In this document: in pieces, positions 44,200-54,825 of the stretch
Position numbering within the stretch: the stretch's first letter is position 1
Layout of the letters: each line of letters begins with the position of its first letter
Source of the DNA: Leptospira brenneri
GTDB lineage: Bacteria; Spirochaetota; Leptospiria; Leptospirales; Leptospiraceae
Direction: 5' to 3'
Length of the DNA stretch: 64,000 nt
Assembly (NCBI RefSeq): GCF_002812125.1
Contig: NZ_NPDQ01000003.1
Location: forward strand, 372,001 to 436,000
Notes under the pieces: generated by a model
Database searches by the model: none
What the model saw: only the letters and a program-made list of their open reading frames with translations
Told to the model about the DNA's origin: nothing
Program-made: the position numbers and the translations under genes

Positions 44200-44819
44200 A
44201 CAGTTACAAATTTCTTTATATAATCTTCGATCCCAAATTGAATCACTTTGATTGCTTCTACCCGGTCGTATACTTCAGTGATCTCGACTGTTCCTGTGGA
44301 AGGAGAGTTTGGATCTAATTTATATGTTAAGAAGTAATGGTGAAGTTTGTTGATGAGTGCCTTCGGAACCTCAGAGATATCTTTGATTTGACCGAAAACT
44401 TCATCTCCTTTGAGAACAGCGACGATTTTGTCATCCGCTTCACCCTTATCAATCATCCGCAGTCCACCGATCGGAATCACGGTTAAAATCATATTTCCAT
44501 GAGTGATGGGATTTACACTGAGAACACAAATGTCAATAGGATCTCCATCACCAATGATATCCGCTCTACCCACGACTTCCGAACAATGTTTTCCAGAAGC
44601 TTCCCCCGAAAATGTTCTGGGAATGAATCCATAAAGAGTTGGGGAACGGTTACTATACTTTTGTGGTCTATCCACACGGATGAATCCAGAGGCTTTATCA
44701 ATTTCATATTTGACTGTGTCTTGTGGAGTGAGTTCAATGAATACATCCAATTCATCAGGAGCCTTTGGTCCTAATTCCAATCCATGCCAAGGGTGTGCTA
44801 CGTAATAATTCGGTTTCAT
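44196..44819 (-). CDS. ppa: Inorganic pyrophosphatase, family I
   Basis: 207 residues. Family I motif DGDPID (in IGDGDPIDICVL), with KYEIDKASGFIRVDR and LYGFIPRTF before it and the later DKGEADDKIVAVLKGD. It hydrolyses PPi to phosphate in the cytoplasm with Mg2+. It lies inside the metal efflux operon, between the pump and the channel genes, an unusual position. Confidence 0.93.
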   Translation of the reverse strand: MKPNYYVAHPWHGLELGPKAPDELDVFIELTPQDTVKYEIDKASGFIRVDRPQKYSNRSPTLYGFIPRTFSGEASGKHCSEVVGRADIIGDGDPIDICVLSVNPITHGNMILTVIPIGGLRMIDKGEADDKIVAVLKGDEVFGQIKDISEVPKALINKLHHYFLTYKLDPNSPSTGTVEITEVYDRVEAIKVIQFGIEDYIKKFVTV

Positions 44820-47800
44820 CTAAGTCCTCTTTCTTTTAGATTTCTGATTTTGTTTATTTGTTTTAGAATCTTCTTCCATTATGGATTCATTTGGATCCGC
44901 TTCATAATGATGAGAATGTCCATGGTCTGTGTGAATTTCTGATGCTTTGTATTTTTTCATCTCTTCCACAAAGTATTCGTTCATCTTACGTTCTCTTTCC
45001 ATTTGTCGGATTTCTTGTCTTTGTGCGAGTTTGACTAAAAACTCAAAAGCAATCGGAAGTAAAAAACGAGAGAGGATGGTCGCAACAAGAACCCCACCCA
45101 TAACCACTGTGGCTAGTGGTCTTTGCACTTCCGCTCCAGCACTGGAAGCAATCGCCATCGGTAAAAATCCAATGATGGCCACAAGTTCTGTGGTTGCTAC
45201 GGCGCGGAGTGTATAAACGGCCGCTTCCACAACCGCTTTGGATGGATCACGTGTGACCTTCAATTGGTCTTTTAATGCCGAGGCATAAACAACTCCGTTT
45301 AACACGGATATACCGGCAGCAGCAATGAATCCAACCCCGGCGGGAATCGAAAATGGAAGCCCACGGAAAACGAGAGAAAGGATTCCTCCAGAAAGTGACA
45401 AAGGCACTAAAATAAATACTCCTAATGCATAGTAGACACTTCCAAAGGCAATAAAGAGCATCGCAAAAATAATGGCTCCCGCAATCGGAATCACGATAGC
45501 CAATCGGTTTTTCGCACGAGTGAAGTTTTCGAACTGGCCACCCCAATCTACATAGTAACCTTGAGGAAGGCCTGATTCAATGGATTCAGTGGCAGATTGT
45601 ACATCATTCACAAACCCAATCATATCTCGTCCCCGTACGTTCACTTCCACAAGGATCCTACGTTTGAGCCCTTCGTGGTATAAAGCGGCAGGACCTTCTG
45701 TCATTGTGATGTCAGTGACTTGGCCAAGAGGAACCGTTCCTCCCAATTCTGTCATAACAGGAACGTTTTCAATGACTCCAATATCGGTAAGATCGGCATC
45801 AAGTCTTACGATGAGATCAAAACGTTTGTATCCTTCATAAACCTTTCCGGCATTGGCACCCACACGAAGTGTTTCAATCGTAGTCAAAACCTCTTCTGCC
45901 CGAACTCCATAGCGCGCCATATTCCCACGATTCATTTTAATCTCTAGGAGTGGCAACCCAAGTAATTTCTGAACTCGTAAATCAGCAGCTCCTTGGATCT
46001 TTTTGATTTTGGATGCATAATTGTCAGCGATGGATTTTAATGTTTTAAGATCATCACCATAAATTTTAATTACGATATCCGCTTTGGAACCAGATAACAA
46101 AGCATTGACGCGGTTTTCAATCGGTTGTGACAAACTAATATAAGAAGAAGGAACATTCTGGTTCACAGAATTTTTCATCAGCTCCATTAGTTCTTCGCGG
46201 TCGTGTGTAGAAGTCCATTCTTTGCGGGGTTTTAGTTTGACCATCATCTCCCCTTCTTCTGAACCAATGGGTTCAGCAGCCGACTCACCACGACCTTGTC
46301 TAGAGACCACACTTACCGCTTCTGGAAATTTTAAAATTACCTTCTCCATTTCCAAATTCAAATCCCGAGAGTGATTGATCGCCGTTGACGGCAATCGTTT
46401 GATATCAATTGCAATCTCCCCTTCATCGATCCTTGGTAAAAATTCTGAACCAAGAGTGGATGCGAGAACAAAGGAAAGTAAAACCACACCAATCCCTGCA
46501 TAAGTAAATTGGCGTTTGAATTTCATCCCGTAAGTTAAAACTTCTGCATATTTTAACTGAAACTTATCCCAAAAGGCCGACTCATGAAGGATTGGTTTTT
46601 TATAAATATAAGACATGAGGGCTGGAAAAGTTGTAATCGAATACAATAACGCAGCACCTAACGCAAAAGCAACGGTAATTGCCATAGGACGGAACATCCG
46701 ACCTTCCACACCTTCTAGTGTCATTAGGGGTAAATAAACAAGTAAAATGATCCCCACACTAAAAGCAGAAGCCCTGACCACTTTGATACAAGACTCCATA
46801 ATGACTTCTTCCATCCCATCTTCCATGTCTTGGGCAGAAGTTTTAGATAATAAAAAACTTTTACGGAGTAAAAATCCATGGAGTGTGGACTCGAGCATCA
46901 CAATGGAACCATCCACAAGGAGACCAAAGTCGAGAGCACCGAGCGACATCAAGTTTCCGACAATTCCAAAAGCATTCATTAAAATGGTTGCGATCATCAT
47001 GGAAACAGGAATGGCAAGGGCGACGGCAAAGGCTCCCTTCACCGTTCCCAAAGTCAAAATCAAACAAACGAGAACGATGATGGCCGCTTCCACCAAATTG
47101 GTAAATACAGTGGAAAGAGTTCGGCCAATGAATTCAGAACGGTCGTAATAAACTTTAATTTTCATCCCCGGAGGAAGTCGGGATTCAATTTCTTTCATCT
47201 TCTCTTTTACGCGGCTTACCACTTGGAGGGAGTTACTGCCGAGTAACATCATGGCGGTACCACCAACCACTTCGCGTTTGCCGTTCATTGTACTCAGACC
47301 AAAACGAAGAGCAGGCCCTGTTTCCACTTTTGCAATTTGGCTGAGAATGAGTGGAATTCCATCTCGAGAAGTTCTCACAGAAAGTCTTGAGATATCATCA
47401 ATGGATTTGAATTGGCTTTCGCCCCGAATCACAAACTGCTCTTCGTCTTTTTGAATGTATCCACCACCTAAGTTGACGTTGGCACCTTCCAGAGCTTCGG
47501 TGATATGAGAAAGAGTTAAATTGTGAGATAACAACCGTTTGGGGTCAATTTTGATTTGAAACTGTTTGGCATCTCCTCCCACAACATTCACGTCAATGAT
47601 CCCTTTGACGGATCGAAGTTGTCTTGCCACTTCCCATTCCATAACGGTTCGGAGTTCTTCGGGAGTGTGACTTTCGGACACTAGAGCAAATTCATAAATA
47701 TCACCAAGACCAGTGGCAATCGGCGAAAGTTCAGGCCTTCCGTAAGACTTTGGAATAAAGTTTTCTGCCTGTTTTAATCTTTCATTCACAAGTTGCCTTG

Positions 47801-48116
47801 CAAAATAGATATCCGTTCCGTCTTCAAAGATCACGGTAACAGAACTGACTCCTGTCCTTGAGATCGACCGGATCTCGGTCACTTTTGGCATCCCGTTAAA
47901 CTCAAGTTCGATGGGATAAGTAATAAATTGTTCCACTTCTAAGGGAGAAAGGCCGGGAACCGAAGTCACAGCAGATACCTGGACATTCGTTACATCCGGA
48001 ATGGCATCAATCGATAGATTCAAAGCATTATAAAAACCTACGATTGTGAGAGCGACAGTCAAAACGAGAACCATCGCTCGTTTATGAATGGAAAACTGAA
48101 TGATTTTTTCTAACAT
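44820..48116 (-). CDS. Heavy-metal efflux RND pump (CzcA/CusA family)
   Basis: 1098 residues from ATG 48116, with AGGAATT as ribosome binding site; a longer frame to 48152 adds 12 residues. Start [18 protein letters not shown] and [13 protein letters not shown] are typical. The fourth transmembrane region has [15 protein letters not shown], the DFGxxVDG form seen in divalent-metal pumps (Zn, Co, Cd, Ni) rather than the CusA form. The C-terminus carries a histidine run (HTDHGHSHH) that could bind metal on the cytoplasmic side. Exports metal from periplasm or cytoplasm using the proton gradient. Confidence 0.93.
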   Translation of the reverse strand: MLEKIIQFSIHKRAMVLVLTVALTIVGFYNALNLSIDAIPDVTNVQVSAVTSVPGLSPLEVEQFITYPIELEFNGMPKVTEIRSISRTGVSSVTVIFEDGTDIYFARQLVNERLKQAENFIPKSYGRPELSPIATGLGDIYEFALVSESHTPEELRTVMEWEVARQLRSVKGIIDVNVVGGDAKQFQIKIDPKRLLSHNLTLSHITEALEGANVNLGGGYIQKDEEQFVIRGESQFKSIDDISRLSVRTSRDGIPLILSQIAKVETGPALRFGLSTMNGKREVVGGTAMMLLGSNSLQVVSRVKEKMKEIESRLPPGMKIKVYYDRSEFIGRTLSTVFTNLVEAAIIVLVCLILTLGTVKGAFAVALAIPVSMMIATILMNAFGIVGNLMSLGALDFGLLVDGSIVMLESTLHGFLLRKSFLLSKTSAQDMEDGMEEVIMESCIKVVRASAFSVGIILLVYLPLMTLEGVEGRMFRPMAITVAFALGAALLYSITTFPALMSYIYKKPILHESAFWDKFQLKYAEVLTYGMKFKRQFTYAGIGVVLLSFVLASTLGSEFLPRIDEGEIAIDIKRLPSTAINHSRDLNLEMEKVILKFPEAVSVVSRQGRGESAAEPIGSEEGEMMVKLKPRKEWTSTHDREELMELMKNSVNQNVPSSYISLSQPIENRVNALLSGSKADIVIKIYGDDLKTLKSIADNYASKIKKIQGAADLRVQKLLGLPLLEIKMNRGNMARYGVRAEEVLTTIETLRVGANAGKVYEGYKRFDLIVRLDADLTDIGVIENVPVMTELGGTVPLGQVTDITMTEGPAALYHEGLKRRILVEVNVRGRDMIGFVNDVQSATESIESGLPQGYYVDWGGQFENFTRAKNRLAIVIPIAGAIIFAMLFIAFGSVYYALGVFILVPLSLSGGILSLVFRGLPFSIPAGVGFIAAAGISVLNGVVYASALKDQLKVTRDPSKAVVEAAVYTLRAVATTELVAIIGFLPMAIASSAGAEVQRPLATVVMGGVLVATILSRFLLPIAFEFLVKLAQRQEIRQMERERKMNEYFVEEMKKYKASEIHTDHGHSHHYEADPNESIMEEDSKTNKQNQKSKRKRT

Positions 48117-48192
48117 AATTCCTATTTCAAATTTGGTACTCCCCGAAACCAAAAAATAGGTATCGAGGCTAAAGCTAATCTACATGCAACGA

Positions 48193-48522
48193 TTAAGCCA
48201 AAAATGGAGGAGGGAGGTAAAGAAAGTGAAATAAGATGGGGATTTCAGAAAAAAATACAGGTTCTGTAGAGATTGTGGACCAACGAAGGACAGAGACCTT
48301 CAGCTGGGACAGTTCTCGAGGCATAGGCACCAATTTTAAAACTTTATTGGATACTTTGCTGGATGTAATTAGAACACGAGTCGTTTCTTCTATCTCGTAG
48401 GATTGGTATTGAAAGTCCAAATCTTCGAGAGGAGAAACAAACCGGTCATCGACCAGATTCAGATTGATGAAAACCGCCAAAAGTAGGATGAATCCTGACT
48501 TCCAGAAGCGCCTAATTTTCAC
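48193..48522 (-). CDS. Small membrane-anchored hypothetical protein before the efflux operon
   Basis: 109 residues from GTG 48522. One hydrophobic segment (FWKSGFILLLAVFINLNLV), then a soluble part ending LHFLYLPPPFLA. It lies 76 bases upstream of the pump in the same direction and is probably the first gene of the operon. No metal-binding motif visible. Confidence 0.5.
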   Translation of the reverse strand: MKIRRFWKSGFILLLAVFINLNLVDDRFVSPLEDLDFQYQSYEIEETTRVLITSSKVSNKVLKLVPMPRELSQLKVSVLRWSTISTEPVFFSEIPILFHFLYLPPPFLA

Positions 48523-48672
48523 TGATTTTTCTTACTCTTGAGACCCAGGTTCAAGAATCGACCCAGAGACTCAAGAGAAATCCCCCGAAATACGAACTTT
48601 TTTCCATTTCCTTTTGGTTACAAATAGATAGAGTTGCCAAAACGCGGATGTCAAACGAGACTATCCCTACCA

Positions 48673-48993
48673 ATGAAAGACGAATCTATAGACACGATCA
48701 TTAGCGACGACATTACATTTCGCGGAACACTTTCCTTCAACCAAACACTAAAAATCAAAGGTCAGTTCAAAGGCACGATTACCTCCCAAGGAAAACTCAT
48801 CATTGATGAAACTGGTGATGTAGAAGCGGATGTAGAAGTAGGAAGCCTTGTGGTTCATGGAAACCTCAAAGGCAATGTAGACGCAAAAGAAAAAGTAGAA
48901 CTTAAAAAAAATGGTAAGGTCGTAGGTGATATCAAAACACCAGGACTCGAAGTAGAATTCGGTTCCAAAATTATTGGCAATTGCATCATGTAA
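48673..48993 (+). CDS. Bactofilin family cytoskeletal protein
   Basis: 106 residues from ATG 48673; a TTG 48634 is possible. A continuous right-handed beta-helix is suggested by short repeats (DDITFRGTLSFNQTLKIKG, GKLIIDETGDVEADVEVG, GNVDAKEKVELKKNGKVVG), with a central VGSLVVHGNLKG. Bactofilins polymerise without nucleotide under the membrane and help shape cells. It overlaps recJ by 13 bases. Confidence 0.9.
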   Translation: MKDESIDTIISDDITFRGTLSFNQTLKIKGQFKGTITSQGKLIIDETGDVEADVEVGSLVVHGNLKGNVDAKEKVELKKNGKVVGDIKTPGLEVEFGSKIIGNCIM

Positions 48994-50945
48994 CCAAGGT
49001 TCACTTCGGACCACTACTCTCCGAAGTACGAACCAAAGTTGAATCCAAACGGCCTCTCTTACGTTACTTAGTGGATAGAAGAGAGGGACTTCGGAACATC
49101 CATCCTAAGGAACTTCTTACTTCTGATTTTTCTTGCCTCCATTCTCCCTACTCTCTACCTGATTTATCTGATGCTATAGAACTTTTACTGAGTTTTGCCA
49201 AAGCCGGAAAAAAAATCCTACTTTATGGGGATAGAGATTCAGATGGAGTGAGTTCCACTTGTTTACTTGCTTTCTTTTTAAAATCCCACCCCCAGTTTTC
49301 TGATATCAACTTAGAAGTGATGGTTTCCTCGGAAAGTGATCCCTATGGTCTTTGTAAAGAAGCTGTTCTCAAAATCAAAAAAGCAAAACCTGACCTTCTT
49401 GTGACTCTCGACTTTGGTTCTAGCCAAGCAGATGAAATCGAAGAACTAACCAATATGGGAATCCGGGTCATAGTTCTTGACCATCATGAAGTTCCTGTTC
49501 GCATTCCAACTAACTGTGCCTTGGTGAATCCAAGAAGAACCGATTCGGTTTATCCAGAAAAAAAAATCTGCACTGCGGTTCTTTCTTTTAAGTTAGTATC
49601 CGCAATTCTCTTTCGCCTAAGTCAAGAATTCAATCAAATCTATGTAAAAACGGATACGATTGAAGGAAGTGACCAAAAAGAAACATTATACTTTCAAAAT
49701 GGAATTAGGATCAGTGAAGAAATTCTAAAATCATTATCTTTGGATGAAAAAAACTTCCTTCCCTATCCGGAAGATTTTTTAACTTCTATTCCTGTAGATG
49801 CAGAACGAAAGATTTTCTATTACCAATGTTCCAAAATCCCTGATTTTTTTTCCAATTTAGAAGAAGAAACTGATCTCGCAGGGATAGGAACCATAACGGA
49901 TATGATGCCTCTCACGGGAGAAAATAGGCATTTTGTCAAATTGGCTTTAGAATCACTCACCAAACTTTACGCAGGTGATAAAAAACGAAAAGGTTTATCC
50001 GAACTATTAAAAGAATTAAGACTTAGCCCACAGGGTGTTACCACAAAAGACCTTGGTTGGTCCATCGGTCCTGTTCTGAATTCTGCAGGGCGAATGGGGA
50101 AAACAGAAGAAGCCGTTTCTTTACTTCTCTCAGAAACAGTAGGAGAGGCAAAAACGAAGGCAAAACAACTTCTTTCCATCAATGAAGAACGAAAAGAAAG
50201 AACCAAAAGAAATATGGACCGGGTCGAACGTTATTTTGCAAGAAAACCAGAACGAACCACCAAAGATTTGGTTTTTTGTTATGAACCAGACATGGAACCA
50301 GGTGTCAGTGGGATTGTTGCCACAAGAATGGTGGATACATATAAAAAACCGGCAATTTTTTTAGCACCTGACAATGGTGATGCGAGAGGAAGTATTCGTT
50401 CTTATGGAAAAGAAAATGTTTTAGAACTTTTAGAATCTTTATCTCACCACTTCTTACATTTTGGAGGGCATCCAGAAGCAGGTGGATTTTCGATCCAAAT
50501 CGATACAATTCCGACCTTTGAATCAGAATTATATGATGCAGCCCAAAAATGGTTATCTCAAGATAAAGAAAGAGAAACCATTCATTCAATTGAAACCGAT
50601 TTTACTGTTCTTACAGAGGAAATGGGAGAGCGTCTGCTAAAAGAATGGAAAGACTTGGAACCTTTTGGCCAAGGAAATCCAGATATCAAACTCGGAATTC
50701 GAAATGCTAAGGCAATCCACCTAACACCACTCAGTGGAGGAAAACATGTTCGTTTCCATTTGATTGGGAGTGGATCTTTAAAATATATGATTTGGAATAA
50801 GGGAGAAGAATTCCAAAAATTTATGTCAGAACATGGAAGTTTTGATTTAGTGGGAAGTTTAGAAGAAAATTTTTACCAAGGAAGAACCACCTTACAATTC
50901 ATTGTGGAGTGGTTTGGAATTTCGAAAGATAACCCCACCGATTGA
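48981..50945 (+). CDS. recJ: Single-stranded-DNA-specific exonuclease RecJ
   Basis: 654 residues from TTG 48981. DHH-superfamily motifs in order: LYGDRDSDGVSSTCLL, LDFGSSQADEI, VLDHHEVPV, LAGIGTITDMMPLTGENR, then GPVLNSAGRMG and the DHHA1 part with HFGGHPEAGGFSI. RecJ degrades ssDNA 5' to 3' in recombination and repair. A terminator follows. Confidence 0.94.
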   Translation: MHHVTKVHFGPLLSEVRTKVESKRPLLRYLVDRREGLRNIHPKELLTSDFSCLHSPYSLPDLSDAIELLLSFAKAGKKILLYGDRDSDGVSSTCLLAFFLKSHPQFSDINLEVMVSSESDPYGLCKEAVLKIKKAKPDLLVTLDFGSSQADEIEELTNMGIRVIVLDHHEVPVRIPTNCALVNPRRTDSVYPEKKICTAVLSFKLVSAILFRLSQEFNQIYVKTDTIEGSDQKETLYFQNGIRISEEILKSLSLDEKNFLPYPEDFLTSIPVDAERKIFYYQCSKIPDFFSNLEEETDLAGIGTITDMMPLTGENRHFVKLALESLTKLYAGDKKRKGLSELLKELRLSPQGVTTKDLGWSIGPVLNSAGRMGKTEEAVSLLLSETVGEAKTKAKQLLSINEERKERTKRNMDRVERYFARKPERTTKDLVFCYEPDMEPGVSGIVATRMVDTYKKPAIFLAPDNGDARGSIRSYGKENVLELLESLSHHFLHFGGHPEAGGFSIQIDTIPTFESELYDAAQKWLSQDKERETIHSIETDFTVLTEEMGERLLKEWKDLEPFGQGNPDIKLGIRNAKAIHLTPLSGGKHVRFHLIGSGSLKYMIWNKGEEFQKFMSEHGSFDLVGSLEENFYQGRTTLQFIVEWFGISKDNPTD

Positions 50946-50972
50946 TTTTTCGGTTGGGGTTTTTCATTTTTT
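50931..50972 (+). terminator. Rho-independent terminator after recJ
   Basis: AACCCCACCGA (50931-50941, overlapping the last recJ codons) pairs with TCGGTTGGGGTT (50950-50961) with one bulged base, followed by a T-rich run to 50972. The downstream perfect palindrome CTAAAAAATTTTTTAG (50984-50999) lies between the two convergent genes and could serve mtnD. Confidence 0.85.
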
Positions 50973-51003
50973 AAAAATCTAATCTAAAAAATTTTTTAGT
51001 AGA

Positions 51004-51537
51004 TCAAACGTTTACAAGCACTTTGGATTCATCTACATAGACAGGAGTCCATCCAGAATTGTCTTTAAAGTAACGAACTGCTTTGATTCTTAAATTTTGG
51101 TCTAAGGTAAACCAGTGGTTGGTATTGGCCGGGATAGAAAGAAAATCTCCCTTACCAACATGGACTTCAAATTTTTCACCGTCGATGATAAATCCAAAAA
51201 CCCCACTCCCATCTATAATATAACGTACTTCTTCATCTGTATGGATATGAAGTTTATCAAATTTAGCTAACATATCCTGAATTCCAGGAACCTCATCATG
51301 GAGGACCACAAGATCATTGGCCTTATACCCATGTTCTTTCTTTAGTTGGTCAAAACGATATTCCAATCCAGAAAGAACTTCTTCCTTTTCTGCGTCGTTT
51401 AGGCCTTTTTGCGCCAGGATCAGATCCAATGCTTCCGGGGTTTTAAAAGATTCATACACAAGTCCCTTGGAAACGAGGAAAGCTTTGATCACATCGCCAT
51501 CGGTTAAGGTTTCTGATTTTTTTACAATAGTTGCCAT
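51004..51537 (-). CDS. mtnD: Acireductone dioxygenase (ARD)
   Basis: 177 residues. Cupin metal site [11 protein letters not shown] (two His and a Glu) plus the later His in NTNHWFTLD. The enzyme cleaves acireductone in the methionine salvage pathway, using Fe or Ni. Typical length about 180. No other salvage gene adjoins it here. It follows nuoN by about 100 bases that carry inverted repeats. Confidence 0.9.
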   Translation of the reverse strand: MATIVKKSETLTDGDVIKAFLVSKGLVYESFKTPEALDLILAQKGLNDAEKEEVLSGLEYRFDQLKKEHGYKANDLVVLHDEVPGIQDMLAKFDKLHIHTDEEVRYIIDGSGVFGFIIDGEKFEVHVGKGDFLSIPANTNHWFTLDQNLRIKAVRYFKDNSGWTPVYVDESKVLVNV

Positions 51538-51568
51538 ATGAAAGTACCTACTTATCGACTAGCCTCTA

Positions 51569-51643
51569 AACCCTGTAGAATCCAGCAAGACGTTTTTCGT
51601 TATCCTGGAACTATTTCTGCTATAGCAGACTCAGGGTTCTACA
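51569..51643. promoter_or_regulatory. Inverted repeats between nuoN and mtnD
   Basis: AACCCTGTAGAA (51569-51580) and CAGGGTTCTACA (51632-51643) can pair in two overlapping ways on either strand (AACCCTG with CAGGGTT, or TGTAGAA with TTCTACA), and CTGCTATAGCAG (51617-51628) is a perfect palindrome. The right copy overlaps the nuoN stop codon. It could be an attenuator, a terminator without T run, or a regulator site. Confidence 0.45.
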
Positions 51644-53081
51644 ACAAAGCACCAGGTTGGAAAAAGAGCCAACCAGCTGCAAAAAATACACTGAGTAAAA
51701 ATACCAAAAATCCTAGGGTAGGCATACTGGGTAGGTCACGAACGCCTGCAACCGCCCCTGTTTCTTGTTTCATATAGGACTGGATGGTTATTTTCATATA
51801 GTAGTAGAATGCCACACAAGAGTTTGCCACGGCCCCAAAGAGTAAGATGCGGTTGAATAGTAAGTCCGACTCAGCAATCTTTTGCAAAAGGAAAAGTTTG
51901 GTCCAAAACCCGATAAGGGGAGGAAACCCAGCAAAGGATAAAAAGACAATGGAAAGAGAAAGGGCCGTTAACGGATGTTCTCCGCTTAAGTGGGAAATTC
52001 CTTCTACCGTTACTTCGTGTTTGCCTTGCTCTAAATAGGAAATAATGGCAAAAGCTGCCAAATTCAAAAGAGAATACGAAAATAGATAGTAGAGAGCTTC
52101 AAGCCCTGCTCCCGCAACAATCCCTGCCACAATATAACCCGCATGGGAAATTGATGAATAAGCTAACATACGTTTAATGTTTTCTTGTTTTAGGGCAACA
52201 ATATTCCCCCAAGTCATAGAAACTAGGGCAATCACCCCCATAAGAATTTTCCAAGACTCACCGATCGCACCGAGTGGAACATGATTGAACAATACAATGA
52301 TTAGTCCCAGAGCCGAAGCCTTTCCTGCGCTCGCCATAAAACCTGTGATTGGAGTTTGAGAACCTTCATACACATCAGGGGTCCAAGAATGGAAAGGAAC
52401 AAGAGCCGCTTTAAAAGAAACTCCTACCAAAAACAAACCAAATCCTAGTTTAGAAAAATTGGATTCATATCCCTTCAAAAAAAGCCCGCGAAGTGCACCA
52501 TCCAGATTAGTTGTACCTGACCCACCATATAAAAATGCGATGCCGAGCAACATAAACCCAGAACTAAAAGATCCGAGTAAAAAGTATTTCATCGCACTTT
52601 CTAAAGAAGACACGGAAGAACGAGCCATTCCAATCATCACATATAAAGAGAGGGATAAAATCTCTAGTCCCACAAAGATAACAATAAAATCATAACCAGA
52701 AGTAAGAAACATCATTCCTGACAAACAGAATAGAAGGAGAGGAAAAAACTCTGGAAATAAGGTTTTATGTTGAGAAAGGAAAGGTGGAGCAATGAGAAGA
52801 GTGATGAGACCCGCAAGTAAATAAATGGCACTCAACCATACAGTAAGAGGACTAAGAGAAACTTGCGATCCAAAAAACTTACCATACCCAGGAGAGGTAG
52901 TTGTATGATACAAAGCATACATGGCTCCCAGAATTCCCAGCAAAGAAAGAATCCAAATTGGTTTCGGATCCTCTTCTTTGGGAATCAAAAATTGAACCAC
53001 AAGAGAAAGTAATGCCACTCCGCAAAGAATGAGCATGGGAGAAATTGCGATTAGATCATTGGCAGAAGGAGTATATGACAT
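51639..53081 (-). CDS. nuoN: NADH-quinone oxidoreductase subunit N
   Basis: 480 residues, 14 transmembrane helices expected. VIFVGLEILSLSLYVMIG (with the key Glu), the Lys in FKAALVPFHSWTPDVYEG and in AGKASALGLII, and ALKQENIKRMLAYSSISHAGY are family landmarks. A proton-pumping antiporter-like subunit in the inner membrane. Confidence 0.95.
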   Translation of the reverse strand: MSYTPSANDLIAISPMLILCGVALLSLVVQFLIPKEEDPKPIWILSLLGILGAMYALYHTTTSPGYGKFFGSQVSLSPLTVWLSAIYLLAGLITLLIAPPFLSQHKTLFPEFFPLLLFCLSGMMFLTSGYDFIVIFVGLEILSLSLYVMIGMARSSVSSLESAMKYFLLGSFSSGFMLLGIAFLYGGSGTTNLDGALRGLFLKGYESNFSKLGFGLFLVGVSFKAALVPFHSWTPDVYEGSQTPITGFMASAGKASALGLIIVLFNHVPLGAIGESWKILMGVIALVSMTWGNIVALKQENIKRMLAYSSISHAGYIVAGIVAGAGLEALYYLFSYSLLNLAAFAIISYLEQGKHEVTVEGISHLSGEHPLTALSLSIVFLSFAGFPPLIGFWTKLFLLQKIAESDLLFNRILLFGAVANSCVAFYYYMKITIQSYMKQETGAVAGVRDLPSMPTLGFLVFLLSVFFAAGWLFFQPGALL

Positions 53082-53084
53082 TGG

Positions 53085-54824
53085 TTAGTTTCCTATCGTC
53101 TCTTTCGGGGTTGGTTCCAACGGGAAATCAGACTCGATTGATTTCTCCAAATTGTCTAAATTTTCATGTAAGTCTGGCGTTTCCGCTTTTAAGGAAACAA
53201 GGGTCGGAAGAGCAAACTTTGACCGAAAAGATCCGAGTCTTTCTTCGAAAGAAAGTGGTTCGGCTCCCAAACTAGTGTAGTCGGAAAACTTTCTACTTAC
53301 GTTTCCACCAAGAAAGTCTTTCCCTTTTTCTTTTCTTTCCGCGATGGACTGAACCGAAGCTGCGTTTAAATATACATTAGAGGAAGATTGGAGAATTTCT
53401 AAAAACGGTTTTGGATAGATTCCAATCCAAAAAATAAAGATCACAAGTGGAGATAAGATCCCGACTTCTCTAAAAGTTAAATCTTTATAAGGTTTGGCTT
53501 GGATGGTTTTACTTACTCCAAATAGGAATCGTTTGACAAACCATAAAAGGTATAAGGCTCCAAGCACGACACCTGTAGCCGCTATTCCGCCCAGCCAAAC
53601 ATTGGACTTGATGGCTCCCATAAGAATGAGAAACTCACCCACAAATCCATTGGTTCCAGGAAGGCCAACAGAAGATAAAACAGCAATGAGAAAGAAGGTT
53701 GAGAAAACCGGCATTTGTTTGGCAAGACCACCAAACTCACTAATGTTTCTTGTATGAGCTCTTTCATAAATCATACCTATCATAAGAAAGAGCATCCCTG
53801 TCGATACACCATGTGAAATCATCTGAAGCATCCCACCGATCACACCTTCATTTGTGAAAGAAAAGAGTCCTAAAATACAAAATCCCAAATGCGATAAGGA
53901 ACTATAAGCAATGATTCGTTTGATATCAGTTTGGACAAGGGCAGCCATAGAACCGTAAACAATTCCGATCACAGCCAAAATCTGAACTCCATCTTGGGAG
54001 AAAAGACTTGGTTCTGGAAAAAAAGGAATACAAAACCGAATGAAACCATAAGCTCCAATTTTTAATAAAACCCCTGCCAAATCCACCGAACCAACCGTAG
54101 GCGCTTGGGTGTGAACATCCGGCATCCAAGTATGAAATGGGAAAAGTGGAATTTTAACAGCAAAAGCTAAGAAAAAACTAAAAAACAAAAACCATTGGAG
54201 AGGTTCAGAATACATCCCTAGATCAGCAGTTGCTAAAGATTCAATGGAGGTTTTTCCCGTTTTGAAGTAAAGAGTGAGAATACCACCTAACATAAACAAG
54301 GAGCCAGCCATAGAAAACAGAAAGTATTTTAAGGCAGCCTTTGTTCGGTCTTCCCCACCCCAGATTCCGATCATTAGAACCATCGGTAAAACCATTAGTT
54401 CCCAAAACACATAATAAAGGACTAAGTTCCCGGCCGCAAATACCCCGAGAACTGCTGTTTCCAAAACGAGTAAACAAATATGAAACTCTTTGATTTTTTT
54501 GGGAATGTTCGACCAAGAAGCAAGGCTCGAAAGGAAAAACATAAAAGCAGTAAGTCCAAAAAGTAAGAGCGAAACTCCATCAAGACCCACATGATAATCA
54601 ACACTTAGTTTTCCGGAAAGAATCCAATCGGGAATCCAGTGAACGAACTGTAGTCCTGACTTAGTCGGATCATATAAAAAGAAAAGTCCCACCGAAAGGA
54701 TCGTTGTAAATGCAGATGATAATGCAGAGATAACAACAACGGTTCCCATTCGTTTTTGAAAAACGATAACGGCTGCAGAAAGAATTGGTAAAAAGATAAT
54801 GAAGGAAAGAATTTGTTCCGGCAC
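53085..54824 (-). CDS. nuoM: NADH-quinone oxidoreductase subunit M
   Basis: 579 residues. FWELMVLPMVLMIGIWGG (with the key Glu), KIPLFPFHTWMPDVHTQAPT, and LVQTDIKRIIAYSSLSHLGF in order. The C-terminal extension after the last membrane segment (about 490-579) is soluble and charged, longer than in E. coli NuoM. Pumping subunit. Confidence 0.95.
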   Translation of the reverse strand: MPEQILSFIIFLPILSAAVIVFQKRMGTVVVISALSSAFTTILSVGLFFLYDPTKSGLQFVHWIPDWILSGKLSVDYHVGLDGVSLLLFGLTAFMFFLSSLASWSNIPKKIKEFHICLLVLETAVLGVFAAGNLVLYYVFWELMVLPMVLMIGIWGGEDRTKAALKYFLFSMAGSLFMLGGILTLYFKTGKTSIESLATADLGMYSEPLQWFLFFSFFLAFAVKIPLFPFHTWMPDVHTQAPTVGSVDLAGVLLKIGAYGFIRFCIPFFPEPSLFSQDGVQILAVIGIVYGSMAALVQTDIKRIIAYSSLSHLGFCILGLFSFTNEGVIGGMLQMISHGVSTGMLFLMIGMIYERAHTRNISEFGGLAKQMPVFSTFFLIAVLSSVGLPGTNGFVGEFLILMGAIKSNVWLGGIAATGVVLGALYLLWFVKRFLFGVSKTIQAKPYKDLTFREVGILSPLVIFIFWIGIYPKPFLEILQSSSNVYLNAASVQSIAERKEKGKDFLGGNVSRKFSDYTSLGAEPLSFEERLGSFRSKFALPTLVSLKAETPDLHENLDNLEKSIESDFPLEPTPKETIGN

Positions 54825-54825
54825 T

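Noticed and set aside
51538..51777. 79-residue plus-strand frame starting at the mtnD promoter
   Set aside because: It crosses the inverted repeats and the end of nuoN; no family, no expected coding pattern.
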